Shown: positions 1-8,225 of the stretch, piece by piece
Position numbering within the stretch: the first letter of the stretch is position 1
Layout: the number at the start of each line of letters is the position of its first letter
Assembly: GCA_020637165.1 (NCBI GenBank)
Contig: JACJWN010000006.1
Span: 124,001-188,000, forward strand
Source: Mycolicibacterium sp.
GTDB taxonomy: Bacteria > Actinomycetota > Actinomycetes > Mycobacteriales > Mycobacteriaceae
Length of the DNA: 64,000 nt
Direction of reading: 5' to 3'
Position numbers and translations under genes: made by a program
Notes under the pieces: model-generated
What the model was told of the DNA's origin: nothing
What the model saw: the letters and a program-made list of their open reading frames with translations, nothing else
The model's database searches: none

Positions 1-2
1 TA

Positions 3-3000
3 CTCGTGGGGTTTTCGCTGGCGAGCCCCCAATCGGTGGGTCTCGCCGCGGCAGATGACGGCGGGGGTGACAGCGCCAGGGCGTCGGCCGGGGCGACCGC
101 CGAGACGGCGCGGGGGGCGCGGGCTGCCCGGGTGACCTCGCGGGCGCCGCGACCCGGCCCAGCCTCCAGTCCCGGACGGGACGGGACGTCCGCACGAGCG
201 GTGAGCGGCCCGCGCCCAGCCGCCGGTGTCCGGGCTGGTGCATCTTCCAAAGTGAAGCTTGAGGGTGCGCCGGCCGACCGGGGCTCCGACGTTCCGATCA
301 GCACACCGACGGCGACCTCACCCAGCCCACCGATCGCCCCGTTCGCAGCCGCGACGGTGACGGATCCGACGATCGATGAGATAGTGGCGCCCACAGCCCG
401 TTATGAGCGACAGGTGTTGTCCGCCAACGTCTTCGGTCCGTTGGCATCACCGATCACGCTCGGTGCTTCGGAGTTCCGGGCGGAGCAGCAGGCAGCCATC
501 CACTCGGCGCCCGTCCTCGAGCAACTGAATACCGCGGTGGTTCGCATCCTCGACGCGGCCTCGGAGTTGCTGTCGGGCCTGCCCGCCGGGCCGCTCACCG
601 ATGTGCTCGCCGGGGCGCTGCTGCTGGTGCGCCGCAACCTGTTCGACCAGGCCCCCACTGTCTCGTCCACCCAGCAGCTCACCTCGGCCCTGAATACCGA
701 GGGGCTGCTCACCGCGACCGATCCGGAAGGGGACCCGGTCGAGTTCGACATCCTCGCCGCACCCGAATTCGGTGTCGTGACACTGGCCGCCGACGGCCGA
801 TACCTCTACACCCCGGGACCGGATTTCGCCGGAGCGGACAGCTTCACCATCCGGGCCACCGATTCCAACGGCGGGTTCAACCTGTTCTTCCCCTTCAGCA
901 CCCCCGCCACCCTGCACACCGTCGAGATCGCCGGCCCGGCACCGGCAACGATGCTGACGGTGAATCTGCGCTCGGCCTTCCTCAAGGACGTCACGGGCAC
1001 CGAAACCGGCCAGCCCGGCGGCGGCACCCTGGGCGGCAGCTACGTCTACCTCTATCAGCCGCAACCCGCCGACGGCGCCCCGAACTGGACGAAGGTCATC
1101 GACAACGGCCGAATCACCCAGTCGGTCAACGCCCCTGACGCCGAGCACCCGGACTACTGGGTCGACGTCGCCCTGAACGCCCAGCACCAGTTGATCAACG
1201 GCGGCGCCATCTATCTCATCGTGCAGAGCGAGAACCCCGAACCGTGCCAGACCGGCGGGCAGAGCGACTGCCATACCGACCTCACCCAGATTGCGGACTG
1301 GCAGGAAGCCTTTATCCAGCAGAAGGTTCAGGACTACAACTACGGCTACACCGCCTTCGAGTACGCCCTGCTCAGCCAGGCCGGCGATCAGGGCGACATC
1401 ACCTACATCCCCGGCTTCGGCCCGCATGTCGCGGTGAAGGTCTGCGCGACGCCGAGCAGTTGCGACACCCGCGGACTGGCCCAGAACGCCACGGACTTCA
1501 TCGCCGGCCTCCTGGATGCCGGGGTCAGCCCGCAGGCCGTCTTCACCTACCCCAGCGCCCCGGAGTCGAGCACCCCGTACAGCCCCCTGGACGGCAAACC
1601 CTCGATCGTCATCTCGCCGTCCAACGGCACATTCGGCGCCGGTTACTACCCCGAGTCCAACTGGGACGACTACCTCACCGAGACGATCGACGCGCTGGCG
1701 CCGGGCGCGATGTCGTTCTCGGGAACAACGGCCGGGGCCAGGGACGCCGCCGGAATCTGGCACAACGGGCAGTACTACTCCTACAGCGTGCAGGCCGTCA
1801 GGGACACCGGCGGCACCAGCTATTACCTGTTCAGCCCGAATGCCAACAGCCAGACCCGGGGCTACATGCTGATCGAGCAGACCGACGTCGGGAAGAACCT
1901 GTACGCCCCGGGCCAGGGCAGTGCGCTGGCCGCCCTGTACGAGAGCGTGACGGTCAGCGACGGCGTCATCACCGCACTCGGCACGCCCTATGACATCCCC
2001 GGCCGTACACCGCCCGGCACCAACGCACCCGGCCCGGGCCAGTTCAACGTCTCTGCCAACAACCAATGGGGCAACGCGCTGACGCAGTACTTCACCGGAT
2101 TCACCGCCGGCAACTGGGGCACCGTGGCCAACCAGGCGAACCCGGTCAATCAGGGTGGGCCCACGGCGGCCAATCTCGATGGGACGGTTGATCTCAACAC
2201 CAACCTGAACTGGGACCCGGCATACGCCTTCGACCGCAACCGCGTGCCCGGAACCGCCCCGGACTACCAGCACAACGACCAGTACAGCTTCTACTTCTAC
2301 GAGAACGCGAACACCTACGCCTCGGCGTTCTCCGACAATCTCGCCCAGAAACTCAACCCCGGCCCGCAGATCTCCCTGGCCGCCGGACCCGGCATCAACC
2401 GCAACGTCAGCCAGATCGACCTCTACGTCTTCGGCGCCGACGAACCCGTCGGCCCCGACGGTGACGGCTTCTACAAGAAACCGGTCAGCACCAACTATCT
2501 CGCCCAGCCCGCCGGGGGCGACTATGTCATCCCGACCGCACCCAACAGCGCACTGACCCTGCAGGTCCAGGGATTCAACGTCGGGTCCAAGATCGTCGAC
2601 GACGCCACCGTCCAACTGGGCATCTACCGAGGCATAGATGCCGAGCAGCACGCCCAGTTCGACTACGTCAGCCTGCCGACCCAGGACGGGGTCTACCAGT
2701 ACTTCACCGTCGGCGGCGGCCCCGGTGCCTGGACCGCCGGAACCGCCGGGGCCAATCCGCTCGGCTTCATCCAAGTCAACGGCCTGCCCATGCCGACCAC
2801 CGTCGCCGCCGACGACGTCTACTGGTACCAACTGGTGATCGCCGACAGCACCGGCGCTGAGCAGCGCGTGTTCAACGTCTACGCCACGGCCGGCGGAACC
2901 ACACCGGGCGAACTGACGCCGTTCAACCCCGGGGCCGGCGTCGGGTCGGCCAACGACCCGTCCGCGGCGATCGACAACAACGCCGGCCTGAACGTCGCCA

Positions 3001-3731
3001 CCACCTATTCCGGCGGGGCCTTCGTCAACAGCCAGATCACCGTCAACCTGCAGCCCGACGCCTCGCTGCCCGCGGCGCTGCTGACCAACGGCTGGGACCC
3101 GAACACCGTCAACAAGCCCCAGGGCCCGCAGCCGCCCGGCGTGAACCCGCTGATATCGGCACTGGCGGCTCCCGTTGTCGGGCATCTCGACGGCAGTGCC
3201 TTCACCGCTGTCAGCGGCCAGCACGGGACGGGGGTGCCGATCACCGAGGGATACACCCCGATCGTCAACCAGGCAGCGACCACCGCCGCGGGATCCCCGG
3301 TCTATTTCGACAACCCGCTACCCACCGCCGAGGTCGCCGCCGGCGCGGCGATCGCGTTCGGCTGGACCGGGTCCAATTCCTATGCTGGAGAGCCCGATTC
3401 GCAGGGCGTGAGCTACGCGCCGACCATGCCGGTCTTCGAGTCGGCGGCACCGTTCACCATGACCCAGGCCGGCCAAGTCGGCCAGTACACCAACAAGATC
3501 CTGCCGGGCAACACCGCGCGGGTCACCGTCAAACAAGGTTCCGCCGTGATCGGCACCGTGGAGGGCGTCGCCGATCTCGACGGGCAATGGCACACGGGCG
3601 CAATGACACTCGCACCCGGTACCTACACGGCAACGATGGCGGAACTGACCCCGGAGGGCAAGCAGGTCGTGGACTACCTCGGCCGGCCCAAGCCGGACAG
3701 CGTCGCCGTCACGATCGTCGTCACGTCATAG
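3..3731 (+). CDS. Large secreted protein with Ig-like and GH64/thaumatin-like regions (5' end outside window)
   Basis: The frame is open to the left edge, and the first visible residues (GFSLASPQSVGLAAADD) look like the end of a signal peptide, so the true start is probably outside the window. An Ala/Pro/Arg-rich linker follows to about residue 120. A cadherin/Ig-like repeat lies near residues 230-290 (a DPEGD start and a DSFTIRATD end). A long central region has the paired-strand pattern of thaumatin/GH64-type beta-1,3-glucanases (YVYLYQP, GDITYIPGFGP, paired Cys near 475-485). The C-terminal 150 residues are Gly/Thr-rich beta structure. It is likely an exported cell-surface or secreted protein. 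The GH64-like assignment is an inference from local motifs and catalytic residues were not identified. The gene at 8226-10091 shares this style. Confidence 0.75.
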   Translation, partial: LVGFSLASPQSVGLAAADDGGGDSARASAGATAETARGARAARVTSRAPRPGPASSPGRDGTSARAVSGPRPAAGVRAGASSKVKLEGAPADRGSDVPISTPTATSPSPPIAPFAAATVTDPTIDEIVAPTARYERQVLSANVFGPLASPITLGASEFRAEQQAAIHSAPVLEQLNTAVVRILDAASELLSGLPAGPLTDVLAGALLLVRRNLFDQAPTVSSTQQLTSALNTEGLLTATDPEGDPVEFDILAAPEFGVVTLAADGRYLYTPGPDFAGADSFTIRATDSNGGFNLFFPFSTPATLHTVEIAGPAPATMLTVNLRSAFLKDVTGTETGQPGGGTLGGSYVYLYQPQPADGAPNWTKVIDNGRITQSVNAPDAEHPDYWVDVALNAQHQLINGGAIYLIVQSENPEPCQTGGQSDCHTDLTQIADWQEAFIQQKVQDYNYGYTAFEYALLSQAGDQGDITYIPGFGPHVAVKVCATPSSCDTRGLAQNATDFIAGLLDAGVSPQAVFTYPSAPESSTPYSPLDGKPSIVISPSNGTFGAGYYPESNWDDYLTETIDALAPGAMSFSGTTAGARDAAGIWHNGQYYSYSVQAVRDTGGTSYYLFSPNANSQTRGYMLIEQTDVGKNLYAPGQGSALAALYESVTVSDGVITALGTPYDIPGRTPPGTNAPGPGQFNVSANNQWGNALTQYFTGFTAGNWGTVANQANPVNQGGPTAANLDGTVDLNTNLNWDPAYAFDRNRVPGTAPDYQHNDQYSFYFYENANTYASAFSDNLAQKLNPGPQISLAAGPGINRNVSQIDLYVFGADEPVGPDGDGFYKKPVSTNYLAQPAGGDYVIPTAPNSALTLQVQGFNVGSKIVDDATVQLGIYRGIDAEQHAQFDYVSLPTQDGVYQYFTVGGGPGAWTAGTAGANPLGFIQVNGLPMPTTVAADDVYWYQLVIADSTGAEQRVFNVYATAGGTTPGELTPFNPGAGVGSANDPSAAIDNNAGLNVATTYSGGAFVNSQITVNLQPDASLPAALLTNGWDPNTVNKPQGPQPPGVNPLISALAAPVVGHLDGSAFTAVSGQHGTGVPITEGYTPIVNQAATTAAGSPVYFDNPLPTAEVAAGAAIAFGWTGSNSYAGEPDSQGVSYAPTMPVFESAAPFTMTQAGQVGQYTNKILPGNTARVTVKQGSAVIGTVEGVADLDGQWHTGAMTLAPGTYTATMAELTPEGKQVVDYLGRPKPDSVAVTIVVTS

Positions 3732-3765
3732 GAACGGCGGCGGATGCGCCGTCGTTCGGGTCTAG

Positions 3766-4086
3766 TTCGCCACCTGTCCCATTACCCAAGGCAGCCTTCT
3801 CCGCATTCTCATCAGACGGGGGCAGAGCACCCAGGACGCGCAAGCGGTCCTCATCGCCCTGACCCACAGCGAACGGCATGAGTTCTGGCCAGACGCCGTC
3901 ACCTTCGCCACATTTGAGTTGCAGGGAGTCATCGGCCACCGCCAGGTGACCGACGGCTACCTCGCCGAATTGGCGAGGTTCAACCGCGGCAGACTTGCGA
4001 CCTTCGATCGCGGGCTCGCGGCACTGCATCCCGACATTGCGTACCTCGTCCCCACCATGGCCGGATCGCACGAGCCGGCAACGTGA
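3766..4086 (+). pseudogene. vapC: vapC remnant (PIN-domain toxin, N-terminus lost)
   Basis: An open stretch of 106 codons follows an in-frame TAG at 3763-3765 and has no plausible start codon. It reads as the C-terminal three quarters of a VapC toxin: it begins with the family's CPITQGSLLR segment, continues with HEFWPD and GHRQVTDGYLAELA, and ends with RLATFDRGLAALH. The first catalytic Asp segment, about 25-30 residues, is absent, and no antitoxin gene lies upstream, only the end of the large secreted gene 34 bases earlier. VapC toxins are RNases that cut tRNA or rRNA; this copy should be inactive. It probably remains from a deletion that removed vapB and the start of vapC. Confidence 0.75.
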
Positions 4087-4101
4087 GACGGCCGCCCAGG
4101 G

Positions 4102-5232
4102 CTACTGCGACCCCGGCCCGGCCCACCTCACGGCGTCGGCCCCAACATCGTCGAACCGTGGCACGCCGAGTTGGCGCAGTGTGTCGGCCACTTCGTCGCG
4201 CAGCAGGGTGAGCATGCGCTCGACACCGGCCTGCCCAGCGGCGGCCAGCGCCCACAGAACGGGACGGCCGACCAAGACTGCGGCGGCGCCGATGGCCCGA
4301 GCCTTGACCACATCGGTGCCGCTACGGATACCGCCGTCCACCAGCACCACTCCCCCGCCGCCGACCGCGTCAACCACCCCGGCGAGCACATCGGCGGTTC
4401 CGGGATCGCCGTCGAGTTGGCGTCCGCCATGGTTGGAGACGATGACCCCGGCAGCCCCCACATCCAGCGCGGCACGGGCATCGTCGGGATGGGTGACCCC
4501 CTTCGGCACCACGGGCAACTCACTCAGACCGGCCAGCCACTCGATGTCCCGCCACGTCAGCGACTGGTCGAACTTCGCGCTGAAAGCCCTTAGTGCCGAG
4601 CCGGATTCGGTCAGATCCGGGTCCAGCGAGTGCATGACGTTGGCCATCTCGAGCCCGGGCGGCAGGACGAACCGATTGCGCTGATCGGCATACCGGATAC
4701 CCACCGTCGGGGTGTCGACCGTTGGCACCAGCGCGGTGTAGCCGGCCGCTGCCGCCCGGGCCACCAGTTCCCGGGTCAGCCCCCGGTCAGCGAACACGTA
4801 GAGCTGAAACCAACGCGACGCGCCCGTCGGGGCGAGGTCCTCCAGCGGCACCGTGGCCAAGGTGGAGGCGACCATCGTGGTATCGACCGCCGCAGCGGCG
4901 CGTGCGGTGGCGATCTCACCGTCCGGATCGGCGAGCCGATGGAACGCGGTCGGGGCCAGCAGTACCGGAAAGCTGAGCCGCCGGCCCAGCACCGTGGTGC
5001 TCACGTCGACATCGGAAACGTCGACCATGCTGCGGCGGCGGAACACCCAGCGGCTCCAGGCCCGCTCATTCTCGGCCAGCGTCCACTCGCGAAGCGCCCC
5101 GGATCGGTAGTAGTCGTAGACCATCGGGTCGAGTCGGGCCTTCGCGGCCCGGTGGAAATCGTCGTAGCACACCAGCTGCTCGAGGCCGGTTGAGCCGTCA
5201 TCGGGGTGCGCCGGAGTCGATGCGGTGCTCAC
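4102..5232 (-). CDS. FMN-dependent alpha-hydroxy acid oxidase/dehydrogenase
   Basis: This 376-residue cytosolic flavoenzyme belongs to the lactate oxidase/glycolate oxidase/LldD family, which oxidises 2-hydroxy acids to 2-oxo acids. The family signature SNHGGRQLDG is at residues 266-275, with catalytic His268 and the following Arg. The phosphate-binding DGGIRSG is near 299-305 and GRPVLWAL near 322. LAPTAFHRL near the first third is the flavin-contact segment. The gene starts with GTG at 5232 and full family length is preserved. It stands alone, so the substrate (lactate, mandelate or another hydroxy acid) cannot be decided from context. It could equally be a lactate 2-monooxygenase-like enzyme. 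Confidence 0.9.
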   Translation of the reverse strand: MSTASTPAHPDDGSTGLEQLVCYDDFHRAAKARLDPMVYDYYRSGALREWTLAENERAWSRWVFRRRSMVDVSDVDVSTTVLGRRLSFPVLLAPTAFHRLADPDGEIATARAAAAVDTTMVASTLATVPLEDLAPTGASRWFQLYVFADRGLTRELVARAAAAGYTALVPTVDTPTVGIRYADQRNRFVLPPGLEMANVMHSLDPDLTESGSALRAFSAKFDQSLTWRDIEWLAGLSELPVVPKGVTHPDDARAALDVGAAGVIVSNHGGRQLDGDPGTADVLAGVVDAVGGGGVVLVDGGIRSGTDVVKARAIGAAAVLVGRPVLWALAAAGQAGVERMLTLLRDEVADTLRQLGVPRFDDVGADAVRWAGPGSQ

Positions 5233-5296
5233 CGGGCCGAAACTAACACTCGGGCTAGGTTGCGAGTCATCGGATGGCTCTCATGGGAGAAACACT

Positions 5297-5446
5297 TTGA
5301 CGACACTGTCGGACGATCCGCGAACACTGAGCTACGAGGCCGTCATCTTCTTCTATCCGCTGGTGATGATGGATGTGACCCGCTTGCAGTCGGTCAACCG
5401 GACCGGGTTGGGCAGTGGGCCGGCGGCGGTGCGCAAAACCCGGTAG
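5297..5446 (+). pseudogene. N-terminal remnant of a DUF1254-type gene
   Basis: This 49-codon frame starts at TTG 5297, with GGGAGAA about 8 bases upstream. It has the opening of DUF1254/DUF1214 proteins (SYEAVIFFYPLVMMDVTRLQSVN) and then stops at TAG 5444-5446, where intact family members continue for roughly 400 residues. No continuation was found in the next 100 bases in any frame. It is best read as a decayed fragment left after a deletion. The family's function is poorly known; mycobacterial members are often cell-envelope proteins. Confidence 0.6.
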
Positions 5447-5557
5447 GCGATCTCCGCCGGCGTCGCGCTTGGTGCCCGGCGCCGGCGCGTCAGCGCCTTA
5501 CCAGGTTGGGATTCCCGGACCGCGCCTCGACGTCAGTGGCTCACCACAGCGGCGAGG

Positions 5558-5851
5558 TCAGTGCTCGTCGTAATGATCGCCGTGCGGGGCGTGGCGGTGC
5601 GCCCCGTGCAGATAATCGACGTGATCGCCGTGCTCGACGGCCTCGTGTCCGCACCCCTCTCCGTGGGTGTGGTCGTGGACCTCGGCGACCACATGCTCGC
5701 TCAGCGAATGCTCGTCGTAATGGTCGCCGTGCAGATGGTGCGCGTGACCGTCGTGGAGGTAATCGACATGGCCCTCGTGCTCCACCGCTACGTGGCCGCA
5801 GGCCGGCCCGTGCTCGTGGTCGTGATCGGAGTGGGTCGCGTGGGTGGTCAT
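5558..5851 (-). CDS. Histidine-rich metal-binding protein with internal duplication
   Basis: A 97-residue acidic, His-rich protein (about a quarter His), with an ATG start and AAAGGA about 12 bases upstream. It is an internal duplication: both halves contain CGH-AVEH-GHVDYLH followed by a HGDHYDEH ending, giving a regular spread of His, Asp, Glu and Cys ligands. No signal peptide or membrane segment is visible, so it is probably cytosolic. Such proteins store or pass on zinc, nickel or cobalt; the metal here is unknown. The AT-rich block at 5885-5931 just upstream may hold its promoter and a metal-sensor operator. Related mycobacterial proteins lie near metal transport genes, but no transporter is present here. 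Confidence 0.8.
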   Translation of the reverse strand: MTTHATHSDHDHEHGPACGHVAVEHEGHVDYLHDGHAHHLHGDHYDEHSLSEHVVAEVHDHTHGEGCGHEAVEHGDHVDYLHGAHRHAPHGDHYDEH

Positions 5852-5884
5852 GCGCTCGGTGTCCTTTCGCCTCTCTCGTACCGC

Positions 5885-5931
5885 CCATGATATACGAATG
5901 CGTTTTTATGAATTCGATATGTATTTATGAT
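5885..5931 (-). promoter_or_regulatory. AT-rich promoter/possible metal-sensor operator upstream of the His-rich gene
   Basis: A block of about 45 bases rich in A and T interrupts DNA that is otherwise about two-thirds GC. It contains ATACGAAT and, on the other side, ATTCGATAT, an imperfect inverted pair, plus several TAT/ATA hexamers usable as -10 boxes. Position and composition resemble ArsR/SmtB- or Zur-type operators, but no exact consensus is present. The regulator is not encoded in the window. Confidence 0.35.
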
Positions 5932-6082
5932 CAGAGCCCACTCGCCGCCCCGAGCAGCAAGGCTGGGCTACCGCACTGCTGAGAGGGCTCCTCGTGGTAT
6001 CACTCGGGAACTGCAACCAGCTCGCGCCGGAAGGGCAAAACCTCAAGATGGACCCTCGCCATCGCCTCAGCCGGTCACATAA

Positions 6083-7423
6083 ATGACCATCTCGCGCCGC
6101 CGCGTCCTCGGCGCGGCGTCGATTCTGGGGGCCGCCGCCGTCATCGGATCGTGCGGTAGCCCCAACCCCGGTGACCGCCTCGACGTCATCGTCGTGGGTG
6201 CCGGCATGGCCGGCCTGTCGGCCGCCCGTTCCCTGACCCGGGCCGGGGCGAAGGTCGTCATCGTGGAGGCCCGCGACCGTGTGGGGGGCCGGATCATGAC
6301 CTCCGATCTCTGGCCCGCCGCCCCGGTGGACCTGGGCGCCTCGTGGATCCACGGCACGGAGGGGAACCCGATTTACGACGAGGCCGAGGCGCTGGGCATC
6401 GACACCGCCGTGTTCGACGTGGGATCCACCGACGGCAAGGGGTCCGCTGTTCTTTACTCACCCAACGGAACCCGGCTCGACGCCGACTCCGCCGAGCAAC
6501 GCCTCGACGCGGTCCTCGAACGCCTCGAACGCATGCCGGCACCGCCCGAAGTGTCGTTGGCAGCCGGAGCCGAGAAGTTGCCGGCGCGCCTGCAAACCGC
6601 GGCAAGCGAGTCGAGCCTGACCGAGTTCGCCGCCGACTACGGCGCGACCCCTGATCAGCTGGCGCTGAGCGCACTGGCCGAGGACGACTCCTTCTCCGGT
6701 CCGCAGCGGGTTTTTCCCGGCGGCTTCGGCCAGCTGACCACGCGACTCGCCGAAGGTCTTGACGTGCGGTACGGCACCGCTGTGCAGGCGATCTCCCTGC
6801 GCGACGACGGTGTCGCCCTCGAGGCCGGAGGTCAGCGATGGATTGCCGATGCGGTCATCGTCACCGTGCCGCTCGGTGTACTCAAGGCGGGAACGATCCG
6901 ATTCGACCCTCCCCTGCCCGAGGACCACCAAAGGGCCATCGAGGCAATCGGATTCGGCCGCTATGAGAAACTGATCCTGCAGTTCGACGAACCATTCTGG
7001 GATGACGTCGACCAGATCAGCGTTGCCCGGTCCGGGGCGTTCACCAACTGGTACAACCTCAAACGGGTCACCGGCCAACCGGTTCTGATGGCCCTCAACG
7101 GGGGCGCTGCGGCCGCCGAGCTCGAGGGCCTTGCGGTTCCGGGCCAAACCACGCTCGCCGCCGAGACGCTCTCGGGCATCTATGGCGGCCGGTTTCGGGG
7201 ACCGCTGGCCGCGCAGGCCTCCGACTGGTGGTCCGACCCCTTCAGCCGGGGCTCCTACTCCTTCACCGCGGTCGGATCGTCCGCCGATGACCGTGTCGTT
7301 CTGGGCGAATCGGTGGGCGGGCGGCTGTGGCTGGCCGGGGAGGCCACCCACCCGACCCTACATTCGACGGTGCACGGGGCATGGCTGAGCGGTCGGAATG
7401 CCGCGGAACAGGTCTCGCGCTGA
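6083..7423 (+). CDS. Flavin monoamine/polyamine oxidase-type lipoprotein
   Basis: A 446-residue FAD-dependent amine oxidase. The N-terminus has a twin-arginine-type signal (SRRRVLG, residues 4-10) and a lipobox-like VIGSC with Cys24, so it is probably exported folded and lipid-anchored outside the membrane. The dinucleotide-binding GAGMAGLSAARS is at 39-50, followed by VVIVEARDRVGGR, the classic amine oxidase second motif. The C-terminal FAD segment is WLAGEATHPTLHSTVHGAW. Members oxidise amines or polyamines with release of hydrogen peroxide; the substrate here is unknown. Length is normal. The gene stands alone, 12 bases upstream of no partner, and faces the vapBC pair tail to tail. Confidence 0.88.
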   Translation: MTISRRRVLGAASILGAAAVIGSCGSPNPGDRLDVIVVGAGMAGLSAARSLTRAGAKVVIVEARDRVGGRIMTSDLWPAAPVDLGASWIHGTEGNPIYDEAEALGIDTAVFDVGSTDGKGSAVLYSPNGTRLDADSAEQRLDAVLERLERMPAPPEVSLAAGAEKLPARLQTAASESSLTEFAADYGATPDQLALSALAEDDSFSGPQRVFPGGFGQLTTRLAEGLDVRYGTAVQAISLRDDGVALEAGGQRWIADAVIVTVPLGVLKAGTIRFDPPLPEDHQRAIEAIGFGRYEKLILQFDEPFWDDVDQISVARSGAFTNWYNLKRVTGQPVLMALNGGAAAAELEGLAVPGQTTLAAETLSGIYGGRFRGPLAAQASDWWSDPFSRGSYSFTAVGSSADDRVVLGESVGGRLWLAGEATHPTLHSTVHGAWLSGRNAAEQVSR

Positions 7424-7474
7424 CAACCTCACTCGCCCCTGCGAGCACCGCTACCTGAGCCGTCGCAGGACGTC

Positions 7475-7870
7475 TCAGACCGGTGCGGCGATCGGGATCC
7501 CGAGCAGCGTCGCCGCCTCTGACATCCGCGCGTCGTAGGTGACGACGGCCCGCAGGTCGGCTCCAGCGCGTTGGGCGGCGGCAAGATGGATCGCATCCAG
7601 GCTCCGCAGCAGTGGCGGGTCCAGGGTGGCGGCTTCATCGAGAATCGCCGGGGTGAGATTGACGGTGGCCAGGCCGGCGAGCACCCTACGTGCCGCGGCG
7701 AGAGCGTGGACATCGACGCGGCGCACGGCGCGGATCAGTTCCGTCCGCGTCAGTGCCGCCGTGAACAGCGTGTCACCGCCGATTTCCCTGAGGTAAAGCC
7801 GCAATGAGCTCGTTTCAGGTTCGGCGACAACGAGTTTGATCAGAGCGGAGGTGTCGAAATAGGTCCTCAA
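7475..7870 (-). CDS. vapC: VapC family PIN-domain toxin
   Basis: A 131-residue PIN-domain ribonuclease. All four acidic metal ligands are visible: Asp6 (YFDTSAL), Glu44 (TRTELIR), Asp93 (SLDAIHL) and Asp114 (TYDARM), so it should be active. The ATG start overlaps the end of the antitoxin gene by four bases (ATGA), which fits translational coupling. VapC toxins cleave specific tRNAs or rRNA when free of antitoxin. This operon is probably repressed through the palindrome immediately upstream of vapB. Confidence 0.92.
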   Translation of the reverse strand: MRTYFDTSALIKLVVAEPETSSLRLYLREIGGDTLFTAALTRTELIRAVRRVDVHALAAARRVLAGLATVNLTPAILDEAATLDPPLLRSLDAIHLAAAQRAGADLRAVVTYDARMSEAATLLGIPIAAPV

Positions 7871-8136
7871 CGCTCATGCTCTCGGAGCTCCTGAAGGATC
7901 TCGCTGGCGGAAAGACCCGCTTCGACCGGGTCGATGCCCCCGATCGTCACGCCGGAGTCGGCAGGGATGATCTCGCCTGCGGCGACCATGTTCTCCCAGT
8001 CGTCGGCAGCGATCGGGACTAGACGGGCGACAGGTCGGCCCCGATCGGTGATTTCGATCGGCTGGTGGTCGGCCGCCACTTGGGCCAGGTACCGGCTGGC
8101 GTTCTGGCGGAGTTCCCGCACCCCGATCCGCTCCAT
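7867..8136 (-). CDS. vapB: Phd/YefM-type antitoxin paired with VapC
   Basis: An 89-residue antitoxin. The N-terminal MERIGVRELRQNASRYL followed by PIEITDRGRPVARLVPI is the Phd/YefM fold that dimerises and binds DNA. The C-terminal third is acidic and helical and probably wraps the toxin. It is the first gene of a two-gene operon with vapC, with a four-base overlap. A perfect 17-base palindrome ends one base before its ATG, so the RNA leader must be very short or the transcript leaderless. Confidence 0.9.
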   Translation of the reverse strand: MERIGVRELRQNASRYLAQVAADHQPIEITDRGRPVARLVPIAADDWENMVAAGEIIPADSGVTIGGIDPVEAGLSASEILQELREHER

Positions 8137-8153
8137 GTGCTACATGGTAGCAC
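8137..8153. promoter_or_regulatory. Perfect palindrome, likely VapB operator
   Basis: GTGCTAC-ATG-GTAGCAC is a perfect inverted repeat with 7-base arms and a 3-base centre. It directly abuts the ATG of the antitoxin gene on the minus strand. Its position matches autoregulation by a Phd-type antitoxin. Confidence 0.65.
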
Positions 8154-8225
8154 TACTGGGATGACAATCCGCAACCTCACCCACACGGTCCACAGCTGAC
8201 GTCATGAGTTGTCGGGCCGCACGGT

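Noticed and set aside
447-3224. Long open frame on the minus strand opposite the left-edge secreted gene
   Set aside because: It is antisense to a coding frame with convincing domains, is rich in Val, Gly and Arg, and has no domain or ribosome site; high GC alone explains it.
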